From contig JACDTU010000032.1 of the NCBI GenBank assembly GCA_022376465.1, positions 62,001-126,000 on the forward strand: 64,000 bases of DNA, in the 5' to 3' direction. Position numbers and translations under genes: made by a program. The notes beneath the pieces were generated by a model, which was given only the letters and a program-made list of their open reading frames with translations, was not told the DNA's origin and did no database searches. Position 1 is the first letter of the stretch. Every line of letters begins with the position of its first letter. Positions 23,934 through 35,998 of the stretch are shown piece after piece. This stretch comes from Cubamyces lactineus (lineage: Eukaryota > Basidiomycota > Agaricomycetes > Polyporales > Polyporaceae).

Positions 23934-26352
23934 ATGACCATGGACACTTCATCTTACAGCGAAGTGATTGTTTCTGCAGACTCGACTGCGACACTGGACC
24001 TGCAGGACCTCCTCTCGTCTCTCTCTGGTGATAACCTACTCTCAACCAGTCTGAGTCTGCTCTCTGCCTCTGGAAGCTCACACTCTCTTGATGACGTCCC
24101 TCCTTTTCCCACTAGCTCTAGGCCCTCCATATTCTTACCTGAGCTTGGCGACTCATTACTGGGGCCAAAGTCTGCAAACTCGAACTTCTCTACTGGCGAT
24201 GATCGTCTGCGCACCACCGTTCCAACGGGTCCGCGCCTCAAGCTGATGATGCTTGAGCCCGCATCGGTCGCTGGGTGGATCGTGAGCCTTTTGCTTGCAT
24301 GATTTTCCTAGACGTAGCACAAATCTTACATTGGCTCTGAAGGCATCCGTACCCTCTGCTTTGAAACCGCCTTGCGCTCAAGAGGAGGAGCTCATGAACG
24401 CAGCTGCCGATTCCCCCCTCTGGGTCCCCGAGGGTTCTATGTTCTCGCCACAGGCGTTTGCTTTGCGGCGGCGTCAACATGCTTCTATCACTGCAAGCGA
24501 TTCCAGTTCATCGACCTCGCCCAGTGACTGGGATGTAAGCGACTGTAGCGAGGACTTGACGCTGATCAGCATAGAAGCCTCAGTTTCTTCGATCTCTTGT
24601 TCAATCTCAGAGAACGAGAACTTGTGCATCAAGGTTCAAGAGACGGACACTTCAGTCCAACTGATCGTGCCGACTATCATGGTATCCAACTCCACTGCCA
24701 TTCTTCCCGTATCTCTGGAGTCGTCTCAGAACCTGACTCGCGAGCTGCCCCTGGCCGTACGCCGAGGCAAGAAGCCTCCACCTGCCTTATCTCTGGGGCA
24801 ACCACTGAAGGCGTCCGATCGCGACTCATATCCCGACATTCCTACCCCCTTCCTGGGCTCTCCGACTACATGCACCCCGACTGTCGAGGTATCCTCCACG
24901 GCGTTGACCTCTGAGATCAGTCTATCCGCTATGTGCGCTGATCTTCGATCGCGTCTTCCGCCCCCGCCCTTCAGCCCCACACAATTCGCAGCGATACCAC
25001 TCGCCGACACATCTGTTGGTAGCTGCGATCTTGTCGATTCTTCTAGGCTGTCTATATCCTCGGACATGGATGATGAAGAGTGGGCATTCGCGAAGGACCT
25101 TGTCATTGGCTGGCGTGGTGGCAAAGGGTTTCGCATGGAGCTCTCACCGCCGCCTTCTCCAGCAGGGGAGTTACCATACGCCTCGGAACCCGACTCTCCG
25201 ACCATTGACGTCTCGTTTGGCGATATACCTGTGACCACGGATGAAGAAGTATCGATGCCAACCCAGACCAACGTCAAGCTCACCCGGCGGAAAACTGTCA
25301 TCATCCAGGCACCGGAGCCCAGCCTTGAGAAGATGGAGAAGACTCGCTCCGTTTTGGCCGGCAGCGAAGCTGATATGCTCTGCGGTGACTTCCACGAGCC
25401 TGTCCCCTTTGAAACACCCGTCCCCGCACCTTCGTCCCCGGTCGCTGCAGTCCCAAACGATGATTGTCAACTCACCCACGGTCTGCCTAATTCGCGCCCA
25501 TCAAGCACGGCGAGCATGAAGCCTACACGCGGCATCCTGAAAGAGAAGAAGAGCGTGCGCTTCTCCACAGTAGATCTGTTACATGAGTACACCTCGTCGA
25601 CACATCCACCGCTCTCCCATCATCGTGCCGACGCCGGCGCGACCGTGGATCGTCGTTCGACTCCCAGCGTTCAGCCCGGATCCGAGCCATCCGTCCGAGC
25701 GCAACGCATCACCCTCACCGCCGCGGTGCACAAGAACTCTCCGTTGCGCGAATCCTACTCTCCTGCATCGCACCGGCCGAACAAAGTTGCGGATCAACGC
25801 CCTCTTTCTCAGAGCCCAGCCACGCGTGAGCCGCAGCGTTCGTCCTTGTTCCCTGCACGGACGATGGCGAAGCACCCCGCGGTGCGCGCACTGGCACGGA
25901 CGTCTTCCCCTCCCATATCGAATACGTCCACACCGCTGCGCATGGCTGGCTCGGGCATTGACGGGGCTGTAGTGGGCGCACCGGGCTTGCAACCTCCAAC
26001 GCCTCTCCTCTTGCAGGAGCAGCGCCGTGCGCCGCTGCGCTCCATCAACGCCCAGCTGAGTATGCCTGTGGAACGCAAGCCCGATGTCCTCATCCCGGTG
26101 AAGGCCACACGGCGGAGTCTCCTTTCGAAGGACAAGGGCGGCGACGTGTCTATTTCTCCGATCACCAAGCGGGTCCTGAGGACCGCGTCGATCCCGGCGG
26201 CCCCCAGGCAGGAACAGAACGAGAACGCCCGCAGGAGATCGCAGGCAACTCCCCGTGAGCGATCGTACGGCGCGCCCACTCCTACGGGCTCGGCCGGGAA
26301 GAGTCGAATGTCTGCGCCTCTGCGCAGCATCTTGACCAAACTTCGGACGTAG
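23934..26352 (+). CDS. Large Ser/Pro-rich hypothetical protein with PP1-docking-like motif
   Basis: Two exons, 23934-24281 and 24343-26352, joined across a 61-nt GTGAGC...AAG intron, give 785 residues. No folded domain is recognised. It is rich in Ser, Pro and Thr and probably disordered, with acidic patches in the first half and basic, Arg-rich segments in the second. Around residues 511-526 it carries TRGILKEKKSVRFSTVDLL, in which K519-S-V-R-F523 matches the RVxF class of protein phosphatase 1 docking motifs, preceded by GILK as in several PP1 partners. The C-terminus repeats a related short phrase: APLRSINAQLS and APLRSILTKLRT. A second ATG two codons downstream (MDTSSYSEV) could be used instead. 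The long intronless second exon supports a real gene; the function is unknown. Confidence 0.75.
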
Positions 26353-26844
26353 TAGGCACGGTGCTCAGTGTCGATTGCCTCTGGGTCTGGGGCTCTGGGT
26401 TCTGGTGTGAAGATCACTTCTCCCGCCGGCGGCGCGTACGTCACAGTAACAGTGGTCAGCGATTGCATGTGTTACTGTGGCCGAAGTTTGTTGCAATTGG
26501 ATCTGTATCAGAGACAGTGCGAATGGATGATATATGGCCTCGTTGCACCGCATTGTGTGAGGCCCTCGATCGCAATTAGAGCAGCTGTGCGTCCGCGGGC
26601 TGTGCCTCGAGAGATCACGAGCGGATCGCAAGACGAAAAGTCTATATTGTGGTGGCAGATGCCGTCATCTACGCTCGCGGTATCCTACAGTATAAATAAA
26701 TGAAATAGTAGAGTAGCGACGGGATGTGACAAGAGGAGGTGGGGGTTGATACAAGAAAGTTGGCAGTACACCGAGATACTGGTGGTACAGTCTAGTACAG
26801 TGCCGGACGCATGGTGTGTGTACTGGATGATCTAATAAATATGT
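26353..26844. other. Convergent intergenic region
   Basis: Short region between 3' ends of the Ser/Pro-rich gene and the Zn2Cys6 gene. AT-richer near 26690-26860, as expected for 3' ends. No gene supported. Confidence 0.5.
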
Positions 26845-29022
26845 CTAGAATGCAAGATGATACGATGGTGGGGTGAGCGATCGATGTGCCAAGAACAAGA
26901 ATGTCCAAGATGCAAGAATCAAGAAAGCGACGTTACTACACATGTTGTAAGTGACAGTGTCCGGATGGAGTACAATTGCGCGTGGTCCGATGGTGTCCGT
27001 GTAAATGCCAGTGATGTCTAAGTCGTGCGACTGGGACTGGGTCGAACGGTCCTGATCTGGGCGGCTGTTCGGGGAGCAGAGATCGAGGTGAGCAATGAAT
27101 CAAAACATCATCACAAAGGACGCGGGGGACGTACCCATCAGGGGTGAGAACGGCGCAGACTGGTCCATTGCCATCGCGAGCAGGTTCAGCTCGGCCAGCA
27201 GAGTGCGCTCGTCGGGCATGCCCTGGGCGGGGCCCGACCCCGAGGCCCGAAGCTGGCGAGCGGTCGCCATCCCTTGTGAGATCACTTTCCCGACGGTTCC
27301 CCATAGGATCTGGTTGAGGAAATAGGTCAGCGATTGTTCGTGACAGAACCTAATGTGGATAGATGGCTCGGGATTATTACTCACGCCAAAGAAGGGGTTG
27401 ACACAGTTCAGGATCCCGACATTCACACTGCGAAGGGCTTTCACCGCCGCATGCGCCGCTTGGTAAGTTCGGCTGTTCGCGGTAACACGGTCCTGGACGA
27501 TGGGCGAGTGCAATTGGATCGTCGCGCACTGTGCGAGCGTGTGCACGAGCAGGGCTGTCCGCAATATGTCAATGCGCGATGGATCGAAGCGGTCCATGCG
27601 TGGCAGCGCCTGCTTGAATCGCTCGATGCGGTTGTCGAGGGACAAGAACGTCGCTTGGGAAGCTAAGTCGACTCGTTAAGGTTCGTTCGTCGAGCGATCA
27701 ATGGTAGGCTTACAAGGGTTGTACCTCGAGGCTAGGCGCGTCGCACCCTCGTACATTATCGCTGCCTTGGCTTGCATAGCGAGCATACTCTGTTGTGCCA
27801 TGTTCGCGTCGGCGTCGGCACCGGTAATGAACGTCTGCACAGTCTTGGTCGTGCGGAAATCATTAGGGAACGGATGCTAGCGATTGGTCGTCCCGTCAGC
27901 GTGGAACAAGATTTGGCATGACAGATCACGTACGCTTTGGTACATCACCAGATCCATGGGCCACGGTGTATCGATCTGCGTGCCGTTGGATTCATCATCC
28001 GTAAAGGCGGGCGTGGAGCCGCTCGCCACCGCCCAGCATCGGTCGAGGATGAACACCGTCCAGAATCCGTTGATGCGTTCTCCTTCTTCCAAGGTGTCAA
28101 CCGGCGCAGGAAGGCGATATGTACTCGGGTCCGCAGCGCTCCTACTGCGCCTGGCGCTTCGAATCATGTGCAACTTTGCAGCCATGGCAATTGAGACGGC
28201 CGCGTTGGTGTGGTACACGCCTTCGAGTTGCCGCTTGTTGTTGAAGAAGTAGTTCGCGAGAATCACTTCTGCCTGCATTACGTAGATTGCCCCGCGTGGG
28301 TCCTCGGGGAGCGCAGTGGGAAGATGCTGCAAGGCACGAGTTAGGTAGGCTTGCTCCTGAGCTTGGACCTGGGGATTGTTGGACAGCTTTGCACCGATCA
28401 GGTAGATGACGTTGAGAAGGATACGGAGACTGTTGCTATGGCTTGAGCCGGAGGAGAAAACCTTGTCGAGGAAGCGGTGAATGTGGAGGAAAAAGCCGAA
28501 CTCAGTCGCATGTTGAACGAAGTGCCGCACGCTGTCGTCAATGAGGCTTAACACAGGTGCAAGATGACGATGAGAGGCAGAGAAAACTGACAGGGCCTGC
28601 ATAGGGTCGTTGGTGTGTTGGGTAGTCCGTTGCGCGGCGTGCCACGCTGCGTACGGGTCGTGCAATGTTAGCGGAGCTGAGCCGGCAGACAGTTCCGCAA
28701 TGCGTCCTTCGAGACGAGCTATTTCGCCTTCCAAGATTTGATTCTGTGTCGGACCCGGGCCATCCATGTATTCGCAATCCTCAGCGCGATCGGCTCGGAC
28801 GCATTGGCCACAGGCTGGACGCTGTCCATCGCACCGCTACCAGAACCGCATGAATGCACAGTCCGAGCGTATGCATCCATATGAACGTACCATTTTCCTG
28901 CGCCTGGTTGGGAAAGAGTTGATTAGAATCGCCAGTGGGTGAAAAAGCAAGATTGCGACTCACCTGCAACGAGAACAAGCTTTGCCGCGTTCGAGAGGGG
29001 GCTGAGAGGGAGAAGACTGCAT
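26845..29022 (-). CDS. Zn2Cys6 fungal-type transcription factor
   Basis: Zn(II)2Cys6 binuclear-cluster DNA-binding regulator, nuclear. Seven exons: 29022-28964, 28903-28891, 28836-27934, 27876-27714, 27662-27385, 27309-27135 and 27056-26845, giving 600 residues. The cluster is C16-x2-C19-x6-C26-x6-C33-x2-C36-x8-C45; it is split over three exons, the middle one only 13 nt. A short coiled-coil-like linker follows (NQILEGEIARLEGRIAELS), then a helical fungal regulatory domain with FLHIHRFLDKVF, LLNVIYLIGAKLS and GFWTVFILDRCWAVASG. The last exon was placed by choosing an acceptor that gives DQDRSTQSQSHDLDITGIY. A different acceptor would end the protein after about 15 further residues, so the C-terminus is less sure. 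It ends with a hydrophobic AFLILASWTFLFLAH. Target genes unknown. Confidence 0.9.
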
Positions 29023-29085
29023 GTTTGCGATGAAAGACTTGTTTGAGTGAGTGTCGGTTGTGCTTCTCATCGAGACTCCACAGCT

Positions 29086-29093
29086 CATATATA
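29086..29093 (-). promoter_or_regulatory. TATA-like box of the Zn2Cys6 gene
   Basis: Reads TATATATG on the minus strand, about 64-71 nt upstream of the ATG at 29022. Confidence 0.35.
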
Positions 29094-29716
29094 CCAGACA
29101 GTTTGTCGGCTGTGCCTTTCCAGGTCTATCGATATGGTCAATAAACTGCACCTTGTATCAGGCACGCAGCAGGGGTGTGATGCTGAATAGCTTGCTGTAT
29201 GACTACGCCGCATGGAACAGCAATTCGGTCCTAAAGGGACTCGGCTGTGAGGATTCCCTGACGGTGGTTGTGGCCACGGCGGCGTGACTGCGTTCCCATG
29301 TTGGATATTCTCGTCTTCTTGCCAGAGCTTAGAACAAATGGACACGTTGTGATGTCTAGATGACATGCAAAGACACTTTACCCAGAGCGTCGAGGCGAGA
29401 CGTCCCGAGTCGCAGGTTGTGGTTACACTCTGGCATCATCCAATATTGCCACACGTAGCTGCACAGCTCCCGAACCGGCGCCAATGGACTAGTCTCGGGC
29501 CAAACTCTACCCTCAAGAGGGCAAAAGAAAACAAGGCATGAACACCGGCGTAGGGGGTCCTAGTGATTGCCTCATCGAAATCATCCGGGCATATCGACAA
29601 CCGAGAAGCAATCCAAAATCTCTGGGCGATTTGGTTGCCGCTTTAGAGAATCTGCCTTGTTCTCTTGATGTGAGTGTTATGGTTCGCAGCATCGATTGAT
29701 GGCAGTCAGCGCCTCG

Positions 29717-29754
29717 AGACGGGCTTGAGTTAAACTCTATCCTCGAGCCCGTCT
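29717..29754. repeat. Imperfect inverted repeat (hairpin)
   Basis: Arms AGACGGGCTTGAG (29717-29729) and CTCGAGCCCGTCT (29742-29754) pair over 13 bp with one T/C difference (a G-U pair in RNA), around a 12-nt loop. A related CGTCTCAAGCCCAG lies about 30 nt downstream. No element can be assigned. Confidence 0.6.
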
Positions 29755-32648
29755 ATAGGCGATAATCAGCCGGCGACTCTACGTCCGTCTCAAGCCCAGT
29801 ATGAGCTGCAGGACGCTTGAATAAACCCGGCCCGACTCCATCGGCTGACCATAACTACGCGTGTATGATCGCGTTTGGGCAACCTGCGGCTGCGAGGCCG
29901 CTCCTGGAAGCTGCGGTATATTCCTAGGGCTTCATTCACGGGAGAAGTACGCCGCTCGCAAACACACGTCCCGTTCCGCATGTCGACGTCATGCAACACC
30001 ATTTGGGATGTGTTACCCGAGACTGCAAAGGCACGCTAGATCGGCGGAGGCTGGCGATCTGGACCTGTGGGCAAGTGCGGCCTGTCGCGTGCGACCTGTG
30101 GACTCGGCTGAGGCTTGATCATACATTTATCACTTTGCCTGAGTGAGGAATGACTCAGTGTTAGGATCAGGTGGAGGCTCACTTGAGAAAAGCACATTGG
30201 AGACGTGATGCACAATTGCCATGGCTGCGGCAAAAGCCAATATGTACGGATCGATCCAACACCAAACAGCGGTGTAACGGATCAGTGGGTGTTGGTGGCG
30301 ATGAGCATAAACAAAGAGGGACATACGCAGCTATACACCACATGCACACGTGTGGCAGCGACTCAAACCACCCGGCTGCTGTTTCTGCGACGCCCCGCTG
30401 GGACAAGACGTCGCTACTTTGCCACGGGTATGGTCAACGGGGATCATTGGTTCGGGTCTGTCATCACTTGATGGCAGGGTCGATGGCTGCGAACGGTCCT
30501 AATCGCCTCCTAGATATGACGTCCGTAGTCGTAGTACAAGTGTATATGAACTATGTACCTCGGCCACGACGCCATGACAGAGATCTAGCCATTCATATCG
30601 GGACGCGCGGTGCATGCGACCAACCTCGACACAGATCGGACAACCAAAGCATGAGAGCGAACTGAGAGGAAGAGCGAGAGTATGACCAAGACTGCAGTTT
30701 CCAGCCTAGTAGATTACCAAGTAACGCCGTGCGGCAATGACAAATGTCCGTATAGCGCCGGATTGCATCGACGTCGTGTCCGTGAAGCCCGCGAGCAACT
30801 ACGCCGATTCAAGTGTGTGTGTGTAGTCAGTAAAGCTCAAGCAAGTCGCGAGAAACATTGTTAGTCTCATAAGCGCTGGTCAGCATATACTGACGAGCGC
30901 TCACATGTTCACCAATACGGCAGGCGTCAAAGAGTCGACCAACACCGCGCGACTTCGCCGCTTCTGAAGAGATTCACCATGTAACAGCTGGTAGGTTGGG
31001 CTGTGGTGAGTGCTGCGGATGTCTGCGGCTGCGCGTACAATTTCCTCCTAACCGGAGGTATCTAGAAGCTGTAGAGGTGCGTATAGCATTAGCAATAATC
31101 CGCAATCACAGGAATGACACCGCGAACAGGCACAGATTCGGATATGAAGAATCAATTTCGAACATTCACGTTATAGCAACCGACAACCTGAGTGAACGTA
31201 GCGGGTGAACTTCCGGGCATTCCAGTATCTTTTAGCAACTATCTGCTTGAATAAACAGGGGCAGAAGCGGAGCAACCAGACAACCCGCAGCAAGGTAGCA
31301 GCAGGGTACTCGCAGCTAATCGATACGCCCCACATAAACGCGGTTTGCCTCAACCACGTATGTCATCATCGTCCGCTGCAAAGAGGTATATTTTAAAGGC
31401 TGCGTAGGCTTATGAGGCTCAACTACTTTCTGGTGAGTTTATCACCGCTTGGATATAGCTAAAGTACAATTTTTACTAAGCGAACTATGATCTCAAGTTG
31501 ACTCGAGGGAAGGGGGCGTGTATAACGTCGGCCATCCGGGAGGTCCGAATATTGTCAGCGGTAAAGTTGCGCATGGACGGGAATGCTGAATCATATGCCT
31601 TAACCACAGACAGGTGCATGTGAACGTCCAGACAGAGCTCAGACAATTGCGACCGCACATTAATCAACGCAGAGTGGCACTTGCAAAGCAGCGCTGCCGA
31701 GAGCCTGGGGCTCTTGCGGATCAGGTAGTAGCCGCATAACCACTCAATGATTATTCCCGACTCATAACATGGCAGGGGATGTGTCATCCTCTGCATTCTC
31801 TGAATCCCAGGGATCGGGAATGACCAGATTCCGTTGGCCCGTGAAATTCGCCTGGAATGTCATCAACTGTGCGCATCCGGAAGAGTAGCGAAACACAACG
31901 CCGTGTGCTGACTCCCACGGAGTAATGCGATCACCTCATAGAACTTGCACGACTATGACCTGACTCAGCTGCGCCACGGCCCGCAATCTTTAGCAGCCTC
32001 ACAAATCAACGAAAGGGTGAGCACTTACGGTCTCCTTTAATTTTCTCGCCTTGTTGTCGTCTTCAGGACTGCGTAGTTCGCATATATCTCAGGCTGCGCG
32101 GATGAGCACGTTGATAATGATGGCCAAGCCCATATTCAGCTGGGCCAGCTGGGCTAGTAATACGTTCGACGGTACACACCGCCCTATTGTCACCAGGATG
32201 ACTAGCATGCAACTCGTGTTCCGTCTTTCGGCGAGCCTGAATCCAAAGACGCGGACTCGAACTCCCTCCGCGTCACAACCCGCGGTCAATTTCGCCACGT
32301 CCATGGGCCTGGCGCTGTCATTCTGTGGCATGATCAATCATCGGTTTATCTGGCTTTAGGAATAGCGCGGTGTTCCGACTCCTGTTTTTAACCCACATCA
32401 TCCCCGCTGTGTAACCGTGGATTCTGCCCTTACGTGTTTGTCTATATGCGCTTCGCACGTCCCGGGACGCAACCAAGCTGGAATTACGGCGTTTCACTAT
32501 TTCAGCGGCTCGAATCACATAGCTATAGAAGAGTTCATGGTGTCCCAAAGCGAGACAGACCCTCATGAAGAAATAAGAGGTAGTGCGGGGAAAGCTCTGG
32601 AGTATGCATTACCGAATAAGCAGCCGCAGCACGCAAAGTTAGTGCGAG

Positions 32649-32653
32649 AAAAA
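32649..32653 (-). terminator. RNA polymerase III terminator of tRNA-Pro
   Basis: Five T on the minus strand immediately after the discriminator base of the tRNA. Confidence 0.8.
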
Positions 32654-32737
32654 GGGCCTGGCCGGGAATTGAACCCGGGACCTCCTCCAAATGCTGCGAA
32701 GCCCTAAGAAGGAATCATACTACTAGACCACCAGGCC
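32654..32737 (-). tRNA. tRNA-Pro(AGG) with 12-nt intron
   Basis: 84-nt gene. Acceptor stem GGCCTGG/CCAGGCC with discriminator C, an A-box-like TGGTCTAGTAGTATG, and a B box GGTTCAATTCC matching the consensus. The anticodon stem is CCTTC/GGAGG (one G-U pair), and the loop is TTAGGGT once a 12-nt intron (CTTCGCAGCATT) is removed one base 3' of the AGG anticodon. Decodes CCU/CCC proline codons. Identical base for base to the gene at 63553-63636. Confidence 0.95.
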
Positions 32738-32953
32738 GATGTAAGTGGTGGTTTTATTAAGCGAGATATCGGTTAAAGGCTTTCCTCGTGATCCTGCACG
32801 TCTCTGGTGAGGTTCTCGAGTTCAACTGCCAGTGGTTGCTGCCAGACAGCGGCTAAGTATATGACCAGACTATGCTCTTCTCCTTGTCTTTAACGACCCA
32901 TGCTCCTCCCTCTGTAATCATCTTGCCCAGGAGCGAACTTTCCCAGAATAAGA

Positions 32954-35900
32954 ATGCCTCGAGGAGTACCAAACGCCAAGAAGGATGAATCAGCACTGCG
33001 CTTCACGTCGTTCCATGTACCTCTCGCGTACGCATATCTTTCGCGCAGTTGCTCAAGGCGACGTATGCTAAGTCTTACAATGCTAGGTTGAACCCAAAGC
33101 ATGTGGGTTCGACGTACATGAAGTCGGACTCTCAGACGCTTTGGTCGAGGAACGCTATTCGCGCACATCGGTCGAGACTCGCGTTGGACGAGACTGGTTC
33201 ATCCACTCCTACAGAAGTACGTCGCGCATGATCTACTGCTGGTCCATCATTAACCAGGATTACTTGAACACAGACCAGACGGGGCTCAAAAGTCATCGTC
33301 ATACATCCGGGTTCCCGATTTCTGCGAATAGGACGCGCGTCGGATGTCACCCCATTGACCATTCCCAACGTCATTGCGAGAAAACATGCTCCGCCAATCC
33401 CAGATACGGTCTATGTTGAGGGTATATCTCGACCGCGGGAAGATAGGAAGCGATCAACACCCTCTACCACTGCCTCCAATGGAGACGAATACGCTGTGAA
33501 CGTAGCCTCCGACGACCCTGTGCGTACACACCAGGAGGAATTCAGGCCGTTATGGACTTTTGTTGACACCGGTGTTGCAGTTCGACGCAAAGGTCGCAGC
33601 GATCACTGTCTCTCTACGCGACCGAATGCGCTTCTACAAGTTGCGTGTGACGCCTGATGCTGCCAGGATAGCGACGAGCTTCAACGAGCAGTTCAAGCCC
33701 GAGGTGATACCTGAAGCGAACGATCCCTACCATGTCGATTGGATTCATTCTTCCGACGAACCCTATCATGTAGGTGAGAAGGCTCTGCGTCTGGCCAACC
33801 CGGAAGAGATGGGCTATGTCGTGCGATGGCCTATCTATGGGGGTAACTTCAATACTCGCGACTACCCATCCACACAAGTGATATACAATGACATTGAAAC
33901 CATTTTCCGAGAAGCATTGAAGCAGAAGGGCGTCGAGCCCAACACATACAAGGTTGGTCCGAGGGAAATCACTTAGCAAAGAAGCATACATGACGTCTCT
34001 TCAGGACTACTCTGTAGTACTAGTCATTCCTGACTATTACGACCGGCTGTACGTGGAGGCGCTCGTGAGGATACTGCTTGTCGACATGGGGTTCAAGCAG
34101 TTCTGTGCTCAGCAAGTACTGCCATATTTAACATGGGTACTTCTTTGAACTGACAGCATACTTCTGATAGGAATCACTGGCTGCGACCTATGGCGCAGGT
34201 ATCTCCAATGCTTGTGTAGTGGACATGGGCGCGGTCAAGACAAGCATCGCCTGTGTCGACGATGGGCTGGTCATCGCCGACACGAGGTATCTAGCCCACG
34301 CAATGCTGGCAACGTCATGTCCTGATGTTGATTCTCAGGATGGTTCTGAGCATGGGTGGTAACGACATCACAGAATTCCTTCACGTCCTCTTGGAGAAGA
34401 TCAGTTTCCCGTATCGTGACCTCAACCTGGCGCGATCATACGATTGGCATGTCATGGAAGACCTCAAAGCACGCATATGCACGCTCGCAGAAGTGAGTAA
34501 TTAAGTGATCCCTTCAAGCAACCATTCTGACACACGAGTCAGGGCGATGTCGCTTTGAACTTGTACGACTTCTACGTGAGACGGCCAGGGAAACCAACCG
34601 AGAAGTATGGTCTCCGGGCGTATGACGAGATCATACTCGCGCCAATGGTATTCATTCACCAGATGCTTCGGCAATCCATTAGGTTAACCATCTTGTTTCA
34701 GTGTCTCTTCGAACCGCGCGTCATCGAGTTCGACCACAAGAGGACCGGTATGCGCTTTCTCACGCGGGCTCCGGACATGGCGGAAGAGATGGTCGAGCAA
34801 AGCTCCGACAAGTTCACGGAACGCTACGTATGTCTAGCCCAGTTCCTAGAACAGCTGCGAGCGATTGAACATCGTCATATCTCCACAGACGCAGGCCATG
34901 TTGATCTCAACGCAACACTTGTTTCCCGTGTTAGCTCCTGCGGTGAGCCTGGAGCACGCACCGCCAATTGCAACGCCAACCTTGCAAACACCGGTAACAG
35001 AGGGCCAGTCCTCTGCAGTCACTCCTCAAGTCCCGAGCGGTGAGCAAACTCGTCTCTGTCCGTTTCCATAGCAGTTCTGAGTCGAGGCTGGTGTAGCTGC
35101 CACGACGACACCGGTTACGCCAGCGGGCGAGGAACCGCCCACCACCGCGAACGATGCCAAGGATGAGGATGTGGAAATGACCGATGTTACTGCCCCCGCA
35201 ACTGAGTCTGCGGCTCCGTCGACCTCGGGGGCAGATGAAGAGAAAACGTCTGATGTTCAGACTAAAGACGCGACTTCCCCCACCTCCACAGAGAAAGGCG
35301 ACAACGCAGACAAGGATGCGTCAGCAGGAGGGGACGTCCCGATCGAGATCATCGACGTCGACGATTCGGACACGAAAACGACGACGCCCGCAGTCGTCGC
35401 CCCTCAACCGGCGCAACATCCCCAGGCTGCTCCACCGCCGATGATCCCCATCGCCTATCGGGCGTTCAACCTCGACGTGAGCTTCGAGGCGAGCAAGCTC
35501 CCGCTCGACGTCGCGATCTTCAACAGCGCGCGGGCGGCCGGCGGGGACGAGAAGATTAGGAAGTACCTCCAGGCAGTCCTCGTGGTGGGCGGTACCGCGC
35601 TCGTGCCGGGCATGGCGCATGCTTTGGAGAGTAGGTGTGTAGCTGCTTTCTTATTTCTCTTTCGTCTTCTTTGGGCGGGCCCGTACCCTGGACTATTAAT
35701 GGTAGCGGCGCTGACACAATGTGTTCAATGATGCCAGGCTGCAAGCAATCGCGACCCCGCTCGTGCCCAACATGGAGAAGGTACAGATCATCCCGCCGCC
35801 CAAGGATGTCGACCCTCGCGTGCTCGTATGGAAGGGCGCGGCGGTGCTCGGCAAGATGGACGGTGTTGCGGACCTCTGGGTTACACCTGCAGACTGGGTG

Positions 35901-35998
35901 TGTATCCACATACCGCAACTCTTTCCACATTAGCTGACGTTCGCGTGCAGGAGCTGTTTGGGATGCGAGCACTGAAGGAACGGTGCTTCTTCCTGTGA
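32954..35998 (+). CDS. ARP8: Actin-related protein 8 (INO80 complex subunit)
   Basis: Arp8 is a nuclear actin-related subunit of the INO80 chromatin remodeller that binds nucleosomes and linker DNA with Arp4 and actin. Thirteen exons give 781 residues: 32954-33027, 33087-33216, 33274-33519, 33581-33952, 34005-34115, 34171-34286, 34339-34492, 34543-34647, 34702-34827, 34889-35039, 35082-35634, 35738-35897, 35951-35998. All phases close. Family blocks in order: MPRGVPNAKKDESALRFTSF, STYMKSDSQTLWSRN, VIVIHPGSRFLRIGRASDV, TIPNVIARKHAPPIP, ITVSLRDRMRFYKLRVT, VVRWPIYGGNFNTRDYPS, DYSVVLVIPDYYDRLYVEAL, ESLAATYGAGISNACVVDMG, SMGGNDITEFLHVLLEKI, YGLRAYDEIILAPM. The actin fold ends in VLVVGGTALVPGM and RALKERCFFL. 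An acidic Thr/Ala/Asp-rich insert lies at about 529-610. The 42-nt intron before it is the least certain join. Confidence 0.95.

Larger units (their letters stand above)
29023..32648. other. 3.6-kb gene-poor stretch
   Basis: No protein gene is supported; open frames are short on both strands. It holds a small inverted repeat (29717-29754) and an AT-richer segment at about 31040-31480. It ends at the tRNA-Pro gene. Confidence 0.5.
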
